Of a DNA stretch of 64,000 nt, positions 44,893-53,368 are shown one piece after another. The notes beneath the pieces are model-generated. The model saw only the letters and a program-made list of their open reading frames with translations. It was not told the DNA's origin and searched no databases. The stretch's first letter is position 1; every line of letters begins with the position of its first letter. This DNA comes from Hymenobacter sp. YIM 151858-1. GTDB lineage: Bacteria > Bacteroidota > Bacteroidia > Cytophagales > Hymenobacteraceae. The translations under genes were made by a program, and so were the position numbers. The stretch spans positions 3,720,001 through 3,784,000 of the forward strand of contig NZ_CP110136.1 of assembly GCF_025979705.1 (NCBI RefSeq), in the 5' to 3' direction.

Positions 44893-47556
44893 ATGTTGCC
44901 TGCTATGCGTCGTCAGTACCTGGTTTGTTGCTTTTGTTTGTGGTGTGTGTTGCTGGCGCCGCTGGGGCTGCGGGCCGGCGTTATCCGGGGGCGCATTACC
45001 GACCCCAAAGGCGAGGTGCTGGCGTTTGCCAATGTGGCCGTGAAGGGCACCAGCACCAGCACAGCCTCCAACGAGCAGGGCAATTACCAATTGCCGCTGG
45101 CCGCCGGCCGCTACGAGCTGGTGTTTCAGTACGTCGGCTTTAAGCCTCACGTGGAAGCCGTGCGCGTAGCCGGCGGCGACACCGTAACCACGCTCAACGT
45201 AACCCTCACGCCCGAAAACTACCAGCTGCGCGAGGTGGTGGTGCGGGCCAAAGACAAAGACCCCGCCTACGCCATCGTGCAGCACGCCATCGATTGGCGC
45301 AGCTACCACCGGCGCGAGGTAGCTGCTTTTACGGCGCGTACCTACGTCAAAGCCCTGGCCCGCCTCAACGAAGCGCCTAGCCGCATCCTGGGTCTGTTCA
45401 AAACCGGCCCCGATCTGAAGCCGGGCATCATCTATCTGTCGGAGTCGGTATCGGAAGTGGCGTTTCAGCAACCCAACGTGGTGCGCGAGCGGATGCTATC
45501 CTCCCGGGTCAGCGGCGACGCCAAAGCCTTCAGCCTGAACCGCGCCGGTGCGGGCCGCGGCCTGAGCTTTTACAACCCCGTGCTGAAGCTGTTTTCGGAG
45601 CGCGGGTTTGTGTCGCCCATTGCGCCCAACGCGTTTCTGTTCTACCAGTACACCCTCGAGGGCACCACGCAGCAAAACGGCCAAATGGTGCACAAAATCA
45701 GGGTAACGCCGCGCCGCCGCACCGACCCGGTATTTGCCGGCCATATCTACGTTATCGAGGGCACGTGGCGCTTGCACTCGGTGTCGCTCACGCTGAACAA
45801 GGATGCCCAGCTGGACTACGTCGACGACGTGCGCATCGACCAGATTTATGCACCTGCGCCCGGTGTTCCGCATGTGTGGGTGATGCAGTCGCAGAAGCTT
45901 ACGGCCACGTACTCGGCGTTTGGGTTCAAGGGCAATGCCTACCTCACGGCCGTGTACTCGAGCTACCGCGTTACGCCTACCTACGCCAACCGGCCGGTGC
46001 CTGCCCAGGCCCCGGCACCCGCTACCAACGAGCCCGCCCACGCCGAAACCGTAGCCGAGGCCAAGCAGCAGCGCGCCACGGTGCGCGCGCTTACGCGGCA
46101 GGTAAAGCGCCAGAGCAAGCGCACGGGCGCGGCCGCCGTCGATTCGCTGGCGCGGCAAGCAGGCGCGCTGGAGGTGGAGAAAATGGGCAAGCACGAAGTG
46201 CTGCGGGTTGAAAAAGGCGTGAACGAGCGCGACAGCAGCTACTGGGCCCAGGTGCGGCCCGTGCCGCTCACCGACGAAGAAAAGCGCGACTACCGCGTGA
46301 AGGACAGCACCGAAGTGGTGCGCAACTCCAAGCCCTACCAGGATTCGCTCGACCGCATCCGCAATAAGTTCGATGCCAAGAGCTTTATGCTGACGGGCTA
46401 CACCTACAGCCGCTCGCACCGCAAGGAGCAGTTCTACGTAGCGCCGCTGTTCAACATTCTGCAATACAGCACCGTAGAGGGCACCATCGTGAACCCGCAG
46501 TTCACCTACACCCGCTCCACCGACGACCGCCGCCGCTTCTGGCTCACGCCCTCGTTGCGCTACGGCACCGAGGCCCGGCTTTTCAGTCCTTCCGTGGAGC
46601 TGAACTGGCAGCACGACCCCGCGCGCACCGCCCGCCTGCAGGTGGTGGTGGGCCGCACCGTCGAGAACTTCGACCCGAACTCGCAGCTCACGCCGGCCAT
46701 CAACACCTCGTACACGCTGCTGCGCAACCGCAATTTTGCCAAGTACTACCAGCGCCGCGGAGCCGAAGTGGGCTACCTGCGCGAGGTGCTCAACGGCCTA
46801 ACGGTGCGCGGCGCCATCAGCTACTTCGACCGCCGCGAGCTGCAGAACGCCACCATCGATTTGCTCAACGACATTCCGGGCCGGGCTTTCACGCCCAACC
46901 AGCCCGTGGCGGCCGAGCTGCCGCAGGGCGCCGGTTTTGGGCGCAGCCGCGCCCTAGGTTCGGAGGTGTGGCTGAGCTACCAGCCGGGGCAGCGCTACAT
47001 CAGCCGGCCCGACGGCCGCATCAACCTGGGTTCGCGCTACCCCGTGTTTCGGGCTACCTGGCGCCAGGGGTGGGGCATCGGGAACTTCAGCGACGTGCGC
47101 TACACTATGCTGGAGGCGGGCGTGCGGCAAAGCCTGAACTTAGGCCTGCTGGGCACCAGTAACTACTACGCCAACGTGGGCGGCTTTTTGGGCGCCCCCC
47201 AGCTGGCCTTCATGGATTACCGCCATTTCTCGGGCAACCTCACGCGCTTTGCCGCCGATTTCTCGCGCTTTCAGTTGCTCGACTACTACCGCTACAGCAC
47301 GCGCCGCACGTTTGTGGAGGCCCACTACGACCACCACTTCAACGGTTTCTTCCTGAACAAAATACCCTTGCTGAAGCGCCTGAAGTGGCAGGAAGTGGGC
47401 ACCGTAAACTACCTGCGCACGGCCGCCGCCGGTCACTACGTGGAGCTGGGCGTAGGCATCGAGCACTTCTTCAAGTTCGGGCGCATCGATTACTTCACGG
47501 CGCTGCAGTCGGGCCGGAAGCTTGAGCAGGGCTTGCGCCTGGGCTTCGGTTTTTAA
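44893..47556 (+). CDS. DUF5686 outer-membrane protein with CarboxypepD_reg domain
   Basis: An 887-residue exported protein. Signal peptide ~1-32 (ATG 44905 is an alternative start), an N-terminal carboxypeptidase-regulatory-like beta sandwich (~33-115, IRGRITDPKGEVLAFANVAV), then the DUF5686 region and a C-terminal beta-rich half with many alternating strands ending in GLRLGFGF, as expected for an outer-membrane barrel. Such proteins are common in Bacteroidota. Function unknown; a transport or assembly role is plausible. Cys-rich signal segment (VCCFCLWC) is odd. Confidence 0.85.
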   Translation: MLPAMRRQYLVCCFCLWCVLLAPLGLRAGVIRGRITDPKGEVLAFANVAVKGTSTSTASNEQGNYQLPLAAGRYELVFQYVGFKPHVEAVRVAGGDTVTTLNVTLTPENYQLREVVVRAKDKDPAYAIVQHAIDWRSYHRREVAAFTARTYVKALARLNEAPSRILGLFKTGPDLKPGIIYLSESVSEVAFQQPNVVRERMLSSRVSGDAKAFSLNRAGAGRGLSFYNPVLKLFSERGFVSPIAPNAFLFYQYTLEGTTQQNGQMVHKIRVTPRRRTDPVFAGHIYVIEGTWRLHSVSLTLNKDAQLDYVDDVRIDQIYAPAPGVPHVWVMQSQKLTATYSAFGFKGNAYLTAVYSSYRVTPTYANRPVPAQAPAPATNEPAHAETVAEAKQQRATVRALTRQVKRQSKRTGAAAVDSLARQAGALEVEKMGKHEVLRVEKGVNERDSSYWAQVRPVPLTDEEKRDYRVKDSTEVVRNSKPYQDSLDRIRNKFDAKSFMLTGYTYSRSHRKEQFYVAPLFNILQYSTVEGTIVNPQFTYTRSTDDRRRFWLTPSLRYGTEARLFSPSVELNWQHDPARTARLQVVVGRTVENFDPNSQLTPAINTSYTLLRNRNFAKYYQRRGAEVGYLREVLNGLTVRGAISYFDRRELQNATIDLLNDIPGRAFTPNQPVAAELPQGAGFGRSRALGSEVWLSYQPGQRYISRPDGRINLGSRYPVFRATWRQGWGIGNFSDVRYTMLEAGVRQSLNLGLLGTSNYYANVGGFLGAPQLAFMDYRHFSGNLTRFAADFSRFQLLDYYRYSTRRTFVEAHYDHHFNGFFLNKIPLLKRLKWQEVGTVNYLRTAAAGHYVELGVGIEHFFKFGRIDYFTALQSGRKLEQGLRLGFGF

Positions 47557-47566
47557 GCCATCAGCC

Positions 47567-48505
47567 CTAGGCCACGCGCGTAGCTTGCTCGGGCTCGGGC
47601 GCTGCTTCGGTTGCCAGGGGCTGGCGCCTGGCCGGCCAGTTGTACAGCAGCACCGATACCACAATCAGCCCGTAGGCAATTACCTGGTTGGCCGCTGCCG
47701 ACTCGCCGAAGTACAGAAACGCCAGCAGAAACGACACCAGCGGGTTCAGGTACATCAGGATGCCTACCGTGCCCGACGACAAACCACCTAGGGCAAACAA
47801 GTTCAGGAACAGGGGCAGCACTGTAAAACCTGCGCTCAGCAGGCCCACAATCAGTAGCAGGCGCGTATCGGCGAAGCCCGCGGCGGGGGCGGCACCCAGG
47901 GGCCCGGCCAGCGGCACGAGCACCGCGGTGGCCAGCAGCAGCTGCAAGCCCAACAGCACCAGCTTATCGTAGTGGCGCAGCACGCGTTGGGTAATCAGGT
48001 AGCTGGCGTAGCTCAGGGCCACAAGCAAGCTCATGCCCACGGTTTGCAGGTCGCCCGTAGCCAGCAGGCCGCAGCTGACCAGGCTGATGGCAATGGCTGC
48101 GCCCTGCACCGGCCGCAGCCGCTCGCCCAGCACGGCCCAACCCAGCAAGGCCGTCAGAATGGGGCAAAGCAGGTAGGCAAACGAGCCGGCCTGCACGCTT
48201 ACGTGGTTGACCACGTAGATGAACAGCAGCCAGTTGATGGTGAGCAGCATACCACCTAGGGCCGTCAGGCCAAGCATGCGGCGCCGCTCGGCCGGCACCG
48301 CCGTGCGGTATTGCTGCCAGGTTTGCTGCAAGGCATTGCGCCGGCCAATCAGCAAAATGGCCGCCAGCAACAGCAAGGCCAGCACTACTCGGAAATAGAG
48401 AATCTGGCCGCTGGCGTAGCCCGCAAGCAGGCGCAGCGGAATCGGGAAGAAGCCCCAGATAAGGTAAGCGGCCAGTGCGGCCGTATGAAAGCGGGATGGT
48501 TTCAA
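47567..48505 (-). CDS. rarD: RarD-type EamA transporter
   Basis: A 312-residue protein with ten membrane helices. The start FHTAALAAYLIWGFFPIPLR, the motif NWLLFIYVVNHVSVQAGSFA (RarD-typical asparagine-rich helix) and the C-terminal LGGLSSGTVGILMYLNPLVS match RarD rather than other EamA proteins. Substrate unknown. The TAG stop is part of CCTAGG (47566). Confidence 0.88.
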   Translation of the reverse strand: MKPSRFHTAALAAYLIWGFFPIPLRLLAGYASGQILYFRVVLALLLLAAILLIGRRNALQQTWQQYRTAVPAERRRMLGLTALGGMLLTINWLLFIYVVNHVSVQAGSFAYLLCPILTALLGWAVLGERLRPVQGAAIAISLVSCGLLATGDLQTVGMSLLVALSYASYLITQRVLRHYDKLVLLGLQLLLATAVLVPLAGPLGAAPAAGFADTRLLLIVGLLSAGFTVLPLFLNLFALGGLSSGTVGILMYLNPLVSFLLAFLYFGESAAANQVIAYGLIVVSVLLYNWPARRQPLATEAAPEPEQATRVA

Positions 48506-48649
48506 GCCGGTAAGCGTATGCGCCTAGGTGGCGCGCCGAAAAAGACCGCAAAGATAACCGGTTGCGGAGGCAATATTCTGAATGCGTGTAAACTAAACCC
48601 GGCGAAGCGCCGGCGCGGGTGCCTGGGTGAAATGGCCGCGTGCGGGCTC

Positions 48650-48657
48650 TACCTTTG
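48650..48657 (+). promoter_or_regulatory. -7 box of murF-alr, leaderless type
   Basis: TACCTTTG ends 7 nt before the ATG at 48665, so the mRNA probably has little or no 5' leader. Confidence 0.5.
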
Positions 48658-48664
48658 CGCTGCT

Positions 48665-51163
48665 ATGCTCACCTTCTCCCATCTGCCGGCACTTACGGGC
48701 GGTACGCTGCTTCAGGCGCCTTTTGAGGTTGCCGCCCCGGTGCTTCACTTGTTGCTCGATAGCCGCCGCATGGCCCAGGCCGCCGGCACCTTGTTTGTGG
48801 CGCTGCGCGGCCCCCACCACGATGGCCATCAGTACCTGCCCGAGCTGTACCAGCGTGGGGTGCGCCTGTTCCTGATCGACAAAGCCGAGCTGCTGCCCGG
48901 AACGCTGGCCGATTACCCCGAAGCGGGCTTTGTGTTGGTGCCCGATAGCCTGGCCGCGTTGCAGCGCATGGCGGCAGAGCACCGCGCGCAGTTCAGCATC
49001 CCGGTGGTAGGCATCACGGGCTCCAACGGCAAAACCATCGTGAAGGAGTGGCTGGCCCAACTGCTCAGCCCCGACGAGCTTATCTGCCGCTCGCCGCGCA
49101 GCTACAACTCCCAAGTAGGCGTGCCGCTGAGCGTGTGGGAGCTGCGGCCGGCCCACACGCTGGGCATTTTTGAAGCGGGCATTTCGGAGCGCGGCGAAAT
49201 GGCACGCCTCGCGCAGGTCATTCAGCCAACCCTAGGTGTGTTTACCAACCTGGGATCGGCGCACGACGCCGGCTTTGCCTCGCACGCCGAAAAAGCGGCC
49301 GAAAAGGCGCAGCTGTTTGCGGGCGTCGACACCCTGTTTTACTGCCGCGACCACGCCGAGGTGCACGCTGCCGCAGCGCAGTTGCCCGCGCACGTGCTGC
49401 GCTTTAGCTGGTCGCGCCGCGGGGCGCCCGGAGCCCAGGTGCACGTGCAGCTCGAACCGGGTGCCGACCCCCAGCAGCCGCTGGCGCACGTGCAGTACCT
49501 AGGGCACACGCACGCATTTACGTTGCCCTTCGCCGACGAGCCTTCCGTCGAAAACGCCATGCATTGCGTGGCCGTGCTGTTGTGGCGCGGCTTGCCGGCC
49601 GCCGAGCTGCAACGCCGCCTGTTGCGCCTGCAGCCCGTGGCCATGCGCCTCGAAATGAAGCAGGCCATTCACGACTGCTACATCCTCGACGACACCTACA
49701 ACAACGACCTGGCCGGCCTCGACCTCGCCCTCGATGCCCTAGGTCGGCAGCCGCGCCGCGGCCGCCGCACCCTCATCCTGTCCGATTTGCTCGAATCGGG
49801 CCTGCCCGCCGCCGAGCTGTACCGGCAAGTGGCGCAGCTGGCGCAGCAGCACCGCGTGCAGCGCGTGCTGGCCGTGGGGCCCGAAATCGGCCAGCACCAA
49901 ACCCTGCTGCAAGCGGCCGTGCCCGAGGCGCAGTTCTTTGCCGACACCGACGCGCTGCTCGCCTGGTTTCACCCCGACCATTTCCGCCACGAAACCATTC
50001 TGGTAAAAGGCGCCCGCCGCTTCGGCTTCGAGCGGGTGGTAGCAGCTTTCCAACGCAAGATCCACGGCACGGTGCTGGAGGTAAACCTCGATGCTTTGGT
50101 GCACAACCTCAACTACTACCGCGCCCGCCTGCAGCCCGGTACCCGCCTCATGGTAATGGTAAAGGCGTTTGCCTACGGCAGCGGTTCGTACGAAGTAGCC
50201 AACCTGCTGGAGTTTCACCGCGTCGATTACCTCGCCGTGGCCTATACCGACGAAGGCGTGCAGCTGCGCGAGCACGGCATTTCGTTGCCGATTATGGTGA
50301 TGAATCCCTCGCCCGATTCGTTTGCCTTGCTTCGGCAGTACCACCTCGAGCCCGAAATCTATTCGTTTGCCCGCTTGCGCGAGTACCTGCTGGCCGCGCA
50401 GGATGGTCCGTTGCCGCCGGTTCACCTCAAGCTCGATACCGGCATGCGGCGCCTGGGCTTCGACGAAGCCGACCTAGGTGAGCTGCTGCCTTTGCTGCAG
50501 CAGCACGCTGGCACGCTGCGCGTGGCCAGCGCCCTCACCCACCTGGCCGGCGCCGACGAAGAGCAGCACAACAGCTTTTCGCACCGGCAGCTGGCGGCCT
50601 TCCAGCGCATGGCCGCCCGCCTCGAAACGGCCCTGGGTTACACCGTTATCAAGCACGCGTTGAACTCACCGGGCATCATGCGCTTCCCGGAAGCCCAGTT
50701 CGATATGGTGCGCCTGGGCATTGGCTTGTACGGGGTAGAGGCTGCCGGGCTCAACCCAACGGCGCTTCGCCCGGTAAGCACGCTGCGCACCACCGTGTCG
50801 CAGCTGAAAACCGTGCCCGCCGGCGAAACCGTAGGCTACGGCCGCCGCGGCGAGGCCGCCGACCACAACCGGCGCATTGCCACTTTGGCCATTGGCTACG
50901 CCGATGGCTACGACCGGCGCTTTTCGCGCGGGGCAGGGGCTGTGGTTATCCGTGGCCAACGGGCACCAATTGTCGGCAACGTATGCATGGATATGTGCAT
51001 GGCCGACGTGACGAACATACCCGGGGTGCAGGAGGGCGATACGGCCGTGGTATTCGGCGAAGAGCTGCCCCTCACCGAGCTGGCAGCCTGCATCGGCACC
51101 ATTCCGTACGAGCTGCTCACCAACGTCAGCGAAAGGGTAAAACGGGTGTTTGTTTCGGAGTAG
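48665..51163 (+). CDS. Bifunctional MurF ligase / alanine racemase
   Basis: An 832-residue fusion found across Bacteroidota. Residues ~1-450 are MurF, which adds D-Ala-D-Ala to UDP-MurNAc-tripeptide; the ATP loop is GITGSNGKT (116-124). Residues ~455-832 are alanine racemase, which makes the D-Ala: PLP lysine K500 in VMVKAFAYGSG and the second catalytic base Y725 in VGYGRRGE. So one protein supplies and uses D-Ala in peptidoglycan synthesis. The frame is open upstream to 48311, but the promoter box and MurF start fix ATG 48665. Four CCTAGG copies all encode Leu-Gly. Confidence 0.95.
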   Translation: MLTFSHLPALTGGTLLQAPFEVAAPVLHLLLDSRRMAQAAGTLFVALRGPHHDGHQYLPELYQRGVRLFLIDKAELLPGTLADYPEAGFVLVPDSLAALQRMAAEHRAQFSIPVVGITGSNGKTIVKEWLAQLLSPDELICRSPRSYNSQVGVPLSVWELRPAHTLGIFEAGISERGEMARLAQVIQPTLGVFTNLGSAHDAGFASHAEKAAEKAQLFAGVDTLFYCRDHAEVHAAAAQLPAHVLRFSWSRRGAPGAQVHVQLEPGADPQQPLAHVQYLGHTHAFTLPFADEPSVENAMHCVAVLLWRGLPAAELQRRLLRLQPVAMRLEMKQAIHDCYILDDTYNNDLAGLDLALDALGRQPRRGRRTLILSDLLESGLPAAELYRQVAQLAQQHRVQRVLAVGPEIGQHQTLLQAAVPEAQFFADTDALLAWFHPDHFRHETILVKGARRFGFERVVAAFQRKIHGTVLEVNLDALVHNLNYYRARLQPGTRLMVMVKAFAYGSGSYEVANLLEFHRVDYLAVAYTDEGVQLREHGISLPIMVMNPSPDSFALLRQYHLEPEIYSFARLREYLLAAQDGPLPPVHLKLDTGMRRLGFDEADLGELLPLLQQHAGTLRVASALTHLAGADEEQHNSFSHRQLAAFQRMAARLETALGYTVIKHALNSPGIMRFPEAQFDMVRLGIGLYGVEAAGLNPTALRPVSTLRTTVSQLKTVPAGETVGYGRRGEAADHNRRIATLAIGYADGYDRRFSRGAGAVVIRGQRAPIVGNVCMDMCMADVTNIPGVQEGDTAVVFGEELPLTELAACIGTIPYELLTNVSERVKRVFVSE

Positions 51164-51228
51164 GGCTAAGGGCTGACCAACACAGGTTGTGGTGTGTGCG
51201 TATGCAGCCCACACTCCCAACCACACCC

Positions 51229-51882
51229 ATGAAAAAACAGATCCTTTCCCTGATGGCCGGTATGGCCTTGTTCACGGCCTGCAACGACCTCAATAAGCCC
51301 CAAGCCAAAGACGAACCGCAGGAAGCCACCCAGGACACCGCCGTGGTGTACCGCGACGGCAAAACCGCCGCCGATGCCGCCGCCGGTGCTGCTGCCTCCG
51401 TCGAAAACGCTGCCGACCAGGCCGGTGCTGCCGTAGACCCCGATAACTGGGACCTCGACGTAGACCTGCCCAACGTGCGCTACGAGGAAGTAACGCTGCC
51501 CGATGTTGAAGTGCGCGGCAACGACCGGTACAGCGTGTACTCGGTTGACGAGAAGGTGTTCTTCGATACCGACAAAGCCGAGCTCAAGCCTTCGGCCAAA
51601 AATGCTCTGGAGCAAATTTCGGCCTCCATCGGCAAGCGCTTCGGTGGCAAAGATGTCCGCATCATGGGTTTTACGGACTCGCGCGGCGACAAAAACTACA
51701 ACAAAGAGCTGAGTGCCCAGCGCGCCGAAGCCGTGAAAAACTGGCTGGTGAAAAACGGCAAGGTGGATGCCAGCCGCGTGAGCCTGGAGCCAATGGGCGA
51801 AGCGGCACCGGCCGCCTCGAACGCCACGGCTACAGGCCGTCAGCAAAACCGCCGCGTCGAAATTGCGGTGCGCAACAGCTAA
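51229..51882 (+). CDS. OmpA-family lipoprotein
   Basis: A 217-residue lipoprotein. Signal with lipobox LFTAC (~1-18), a long Ala/Asp-rich linker (~20-90), and a C-terminal OmpA domain (~105-217) with KVFFDTDKAELKPSAKNALE, the peptidoglycan-binding signature GFTDSRGDKNYNKELSAQRA and QQNRRVEIAVRN. It should tie the outer membrane to the cell wall. The frame is open upstream, but ATG 51229 begins the signal peptide. Confidence 0.92.
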   Translation: MKKQILSLMAGMALFTACNDLNKPQAKDEPQEATQDTAVVYRDGKTAADAAAGAAASVENAADQAGAAVDPDNWDLDVDLPNVRYEEVTLPDVEVRGNDRYSVYSVDEKVFFDTDKAELKPSAKNALEQISASIGKRFGGKDVRIMGFTDSRGDKNYNKELSAQRAEAVKNWLVKNGKVDASRVSLEPMGEAAPAASNATATGRQQNRRVEIAVRNS

Positions 51883-51915
51883 GCCGGGCCTGTGGTTGCC
51901 CCAGGTACAGGTGCC

Positions 51916-51959
51916 CAACAGAAAGGCCGGTTTCCTGCAGGAAACCGGCCTTTCTGTTG
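51916..51959. terminator. Bidirectional terminator, perfect 44-nt palindrome
   Basis: Arms of 22 bp with no loop, centred on CTGCAG (CAGAAAGGCCGGTTTCCTG on the left), between the convergent ompA-like and regulatory-domain genes. Confidence 0.8.
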
Positions 51960-52008
51960 ATTGGCTGACGAGCAACGGGCGAGGTAAAACGCCGGCTGGC
52001 AGCAGCTA

Positions 52009-52908
52009 TTACTTGTAAACGTCGACCTCGGCCTTGATCATGGCGTTGTAGCGCAGACCCGTGCCGTTCGACATGGTAATCAGGCTCCAGCCTTTGCCCA
52101 TGGAGTACGTCCAGGTGCGGCTTTCCTTGAACTCGAAGGTGGGCTTCATGATCTGGCCGTAAGGCGTGTAGTTATCCATGAAGTTGGTGGTGTAGAACTT
52201 GTCGCCCGACACAATCCACTCCATTGCCACGAAGAATCCTTCGTCGGGCGCCATGATGTTGTAGGGCGTCATGTCGATGGTGAACCAAGCGCCACCGCCC
52301 GGCGCCGATACCACCACGTTCTCCGTGAGCAGGTCGGTGTTGGGGGCGTTGTAGTCGCCGTCGTTCTTGTAGATACGCACCCGGAAAGGCTCTTTCGGGA
52401 AGCCGTGCTCACCGATGTAGAACGATACCGTGCGGATCATGCCGAGCTTTTTGCCCTTCTCGTTCTTCACGAAGAAAGCGTATTGGCTGCCGGGCATGCC
52501 CTGAATCATGCCCTCGCCGGGCGTGTTGTTGCGGGCACCCATGTCGGCGTTTTTCACCTTGCCGGCTTCCACTTTTACCTCGGCCAGCACAATGTTGCGC
52601 TTGGTAACCTCCACGATGAGGTCTTCGAGCTTGGCACCGCGCTTCACGGCTACGGCCTTGCGGATGTAGCCCAGGGCCTGGATGATAAGGGAGTCTTGGG
52701 CGGCTTTCTCCGGCTGTGCCATCTGAAAGAAACCGTATTCGTTTGTCAACGCACCGGTTTGTTCTTCTTTCAGGCCAATAGAGGCAAAGGGGATGGGCTC
52801 TTTGGTTTTGGCGTCAACCACGCGGCCTGTAATGCGATTATCCTGCGCACTAACCAACTGCGGGAGCAACCAACCTAGCGCAACGAAAAAGAGTAGGCGT
52901 TTGAGCAT
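52009..52908 (-). CDS. Exported protein with CarboxypepD_reg-like domain
   Basis: A 299-residue secreted protein. Signal peptide ~1-21 (LVSAQ), then a carboxypeptidase-regulatory-like beta sandwich (~24-100, ITGRVVDAKTKEPIPFASIG) and a C-terminal beta-rich domain of ~180 residues (with SFYIGEHGFPKEPFRVRIYK and WSLITMSNGTGLRYNAMI) that I cannot name. Such N-terminal domains are usually found on TonB receptors; here no receptor follows. Probably a periplasmic or surface protein. ATG at 52908 is needed for the signal peptide. Confidence 0.8.
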   Translation of the reverse strand: MLKRLLFFVALGWLLPQLVSAQDNRITGRVVDAKTKEPIPFASIGLKEEQTGALTNEYGFFQMAQPEKAAQDSLIIQALGYIRKAVAVKRGAKLEDLIVEVTKRNIVLAEVKVEAGKVKNADMGARNNTPGEGMIQGMPGSQYAFFVKNEKGKKLGMIRTVSFYIGEHGFPKEPFRVRIYKNDGDYNAPNTDLLTENVVVSAPGGGAWFTIDMTPYNIMAPDEGFFVAMEWIVSGDKFYTTNFMDNYTPYGQIMKPTFEFKESRTWTYSMGKGWSLITMSNGTGLRYNAMIKAEVDVYK

Positions 52909-53036
52909 AAGCGGTGGATTATAAAACCAAAAATACAAGCAGTTTAGACGGTTACTGCAATCTTCCTTCGAATATTTATAAAAGTGCAATTTGGGCCCAG
53001 GTAAGTGCTAACCAGCTGGTGCTACGAAGCTTTGAT

Positions 53037-53068
53037 TTTGGCGGAAACCTTTGCGGGGCGTACCTTTG
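53037..53068 (+). promoter_or_regulatory. Full -33/-7 promoter of feoAB
   Basis: TTTG at 53037-53040, 20 nt spacer, TACCTTTG at 53061-53068: the best match to the Bacteroidota sigma-A promoter in the window. FeoA's GTG lies 31 nt downstream. No Fur box was confirmed. Confidence 0.6.
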
Positions 53069-53099
53069 TTTATAGCTTGTCTAAATAAACGTACCGCCT

Positions 53100-53357
53100 G
53101 TGCCCACCCTGTCTGTTGCTTCCGCCACCACGTCCCGCAGCGTTAAAGATCTGCGCTTGGGCGAGACGGGTACCATCTGTTGCCTTAAGGATCCTGAAAT
53201 GGCACTTAAGCTCCTGGAGATGGGATGCATACCGGGTACGCAGGTAACGCTTAGCGGCCGGGCGCCGCTGGGTTGCCCCATTACCTTGCACGTCGACGGC
53301 GAATATACGCTGTCGTTGCGAGTAAGCGAAGCGGCTACAATCATGCTAAAGGATTAA
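53100..53357 (+). CDS. feoA: Ferrous iron transport protein A
   Basis: An 85-residue SH3-like protein starting with GTG. It has the FeoA core LGETGTICCLKDPEMALKLLEMGC (quoted in part: EMALKLLEMGCIPGTQVTL) and the closing strand LSLRVSEAATIMLK. It is a cytoplasmic partner of FeoB, encoded 11 nt downstream. The two Cys in TICCL are unusual but not unique. Transcribed from the promoter at 53037-53068. Confidence 0.92.
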   Translation: MPTLSVASATTSRSVKDLRLGETGTICCLKDPEMALKLLEMGCIPGTQVTLSGRAPLGCPITLHVDGEYTLSLRVSEAATIMLKD

Positions 53358-53368
53358 CGCTTCGGCGG

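Noticed and set aside
53046-53053. ACCTTTGC at 53047 as a second feoA promoter
   Set aside because: It lacks the TA of the -7 box, and the adjacent TACCTTTG with a TTTG 20 nt upstream is a much better match.
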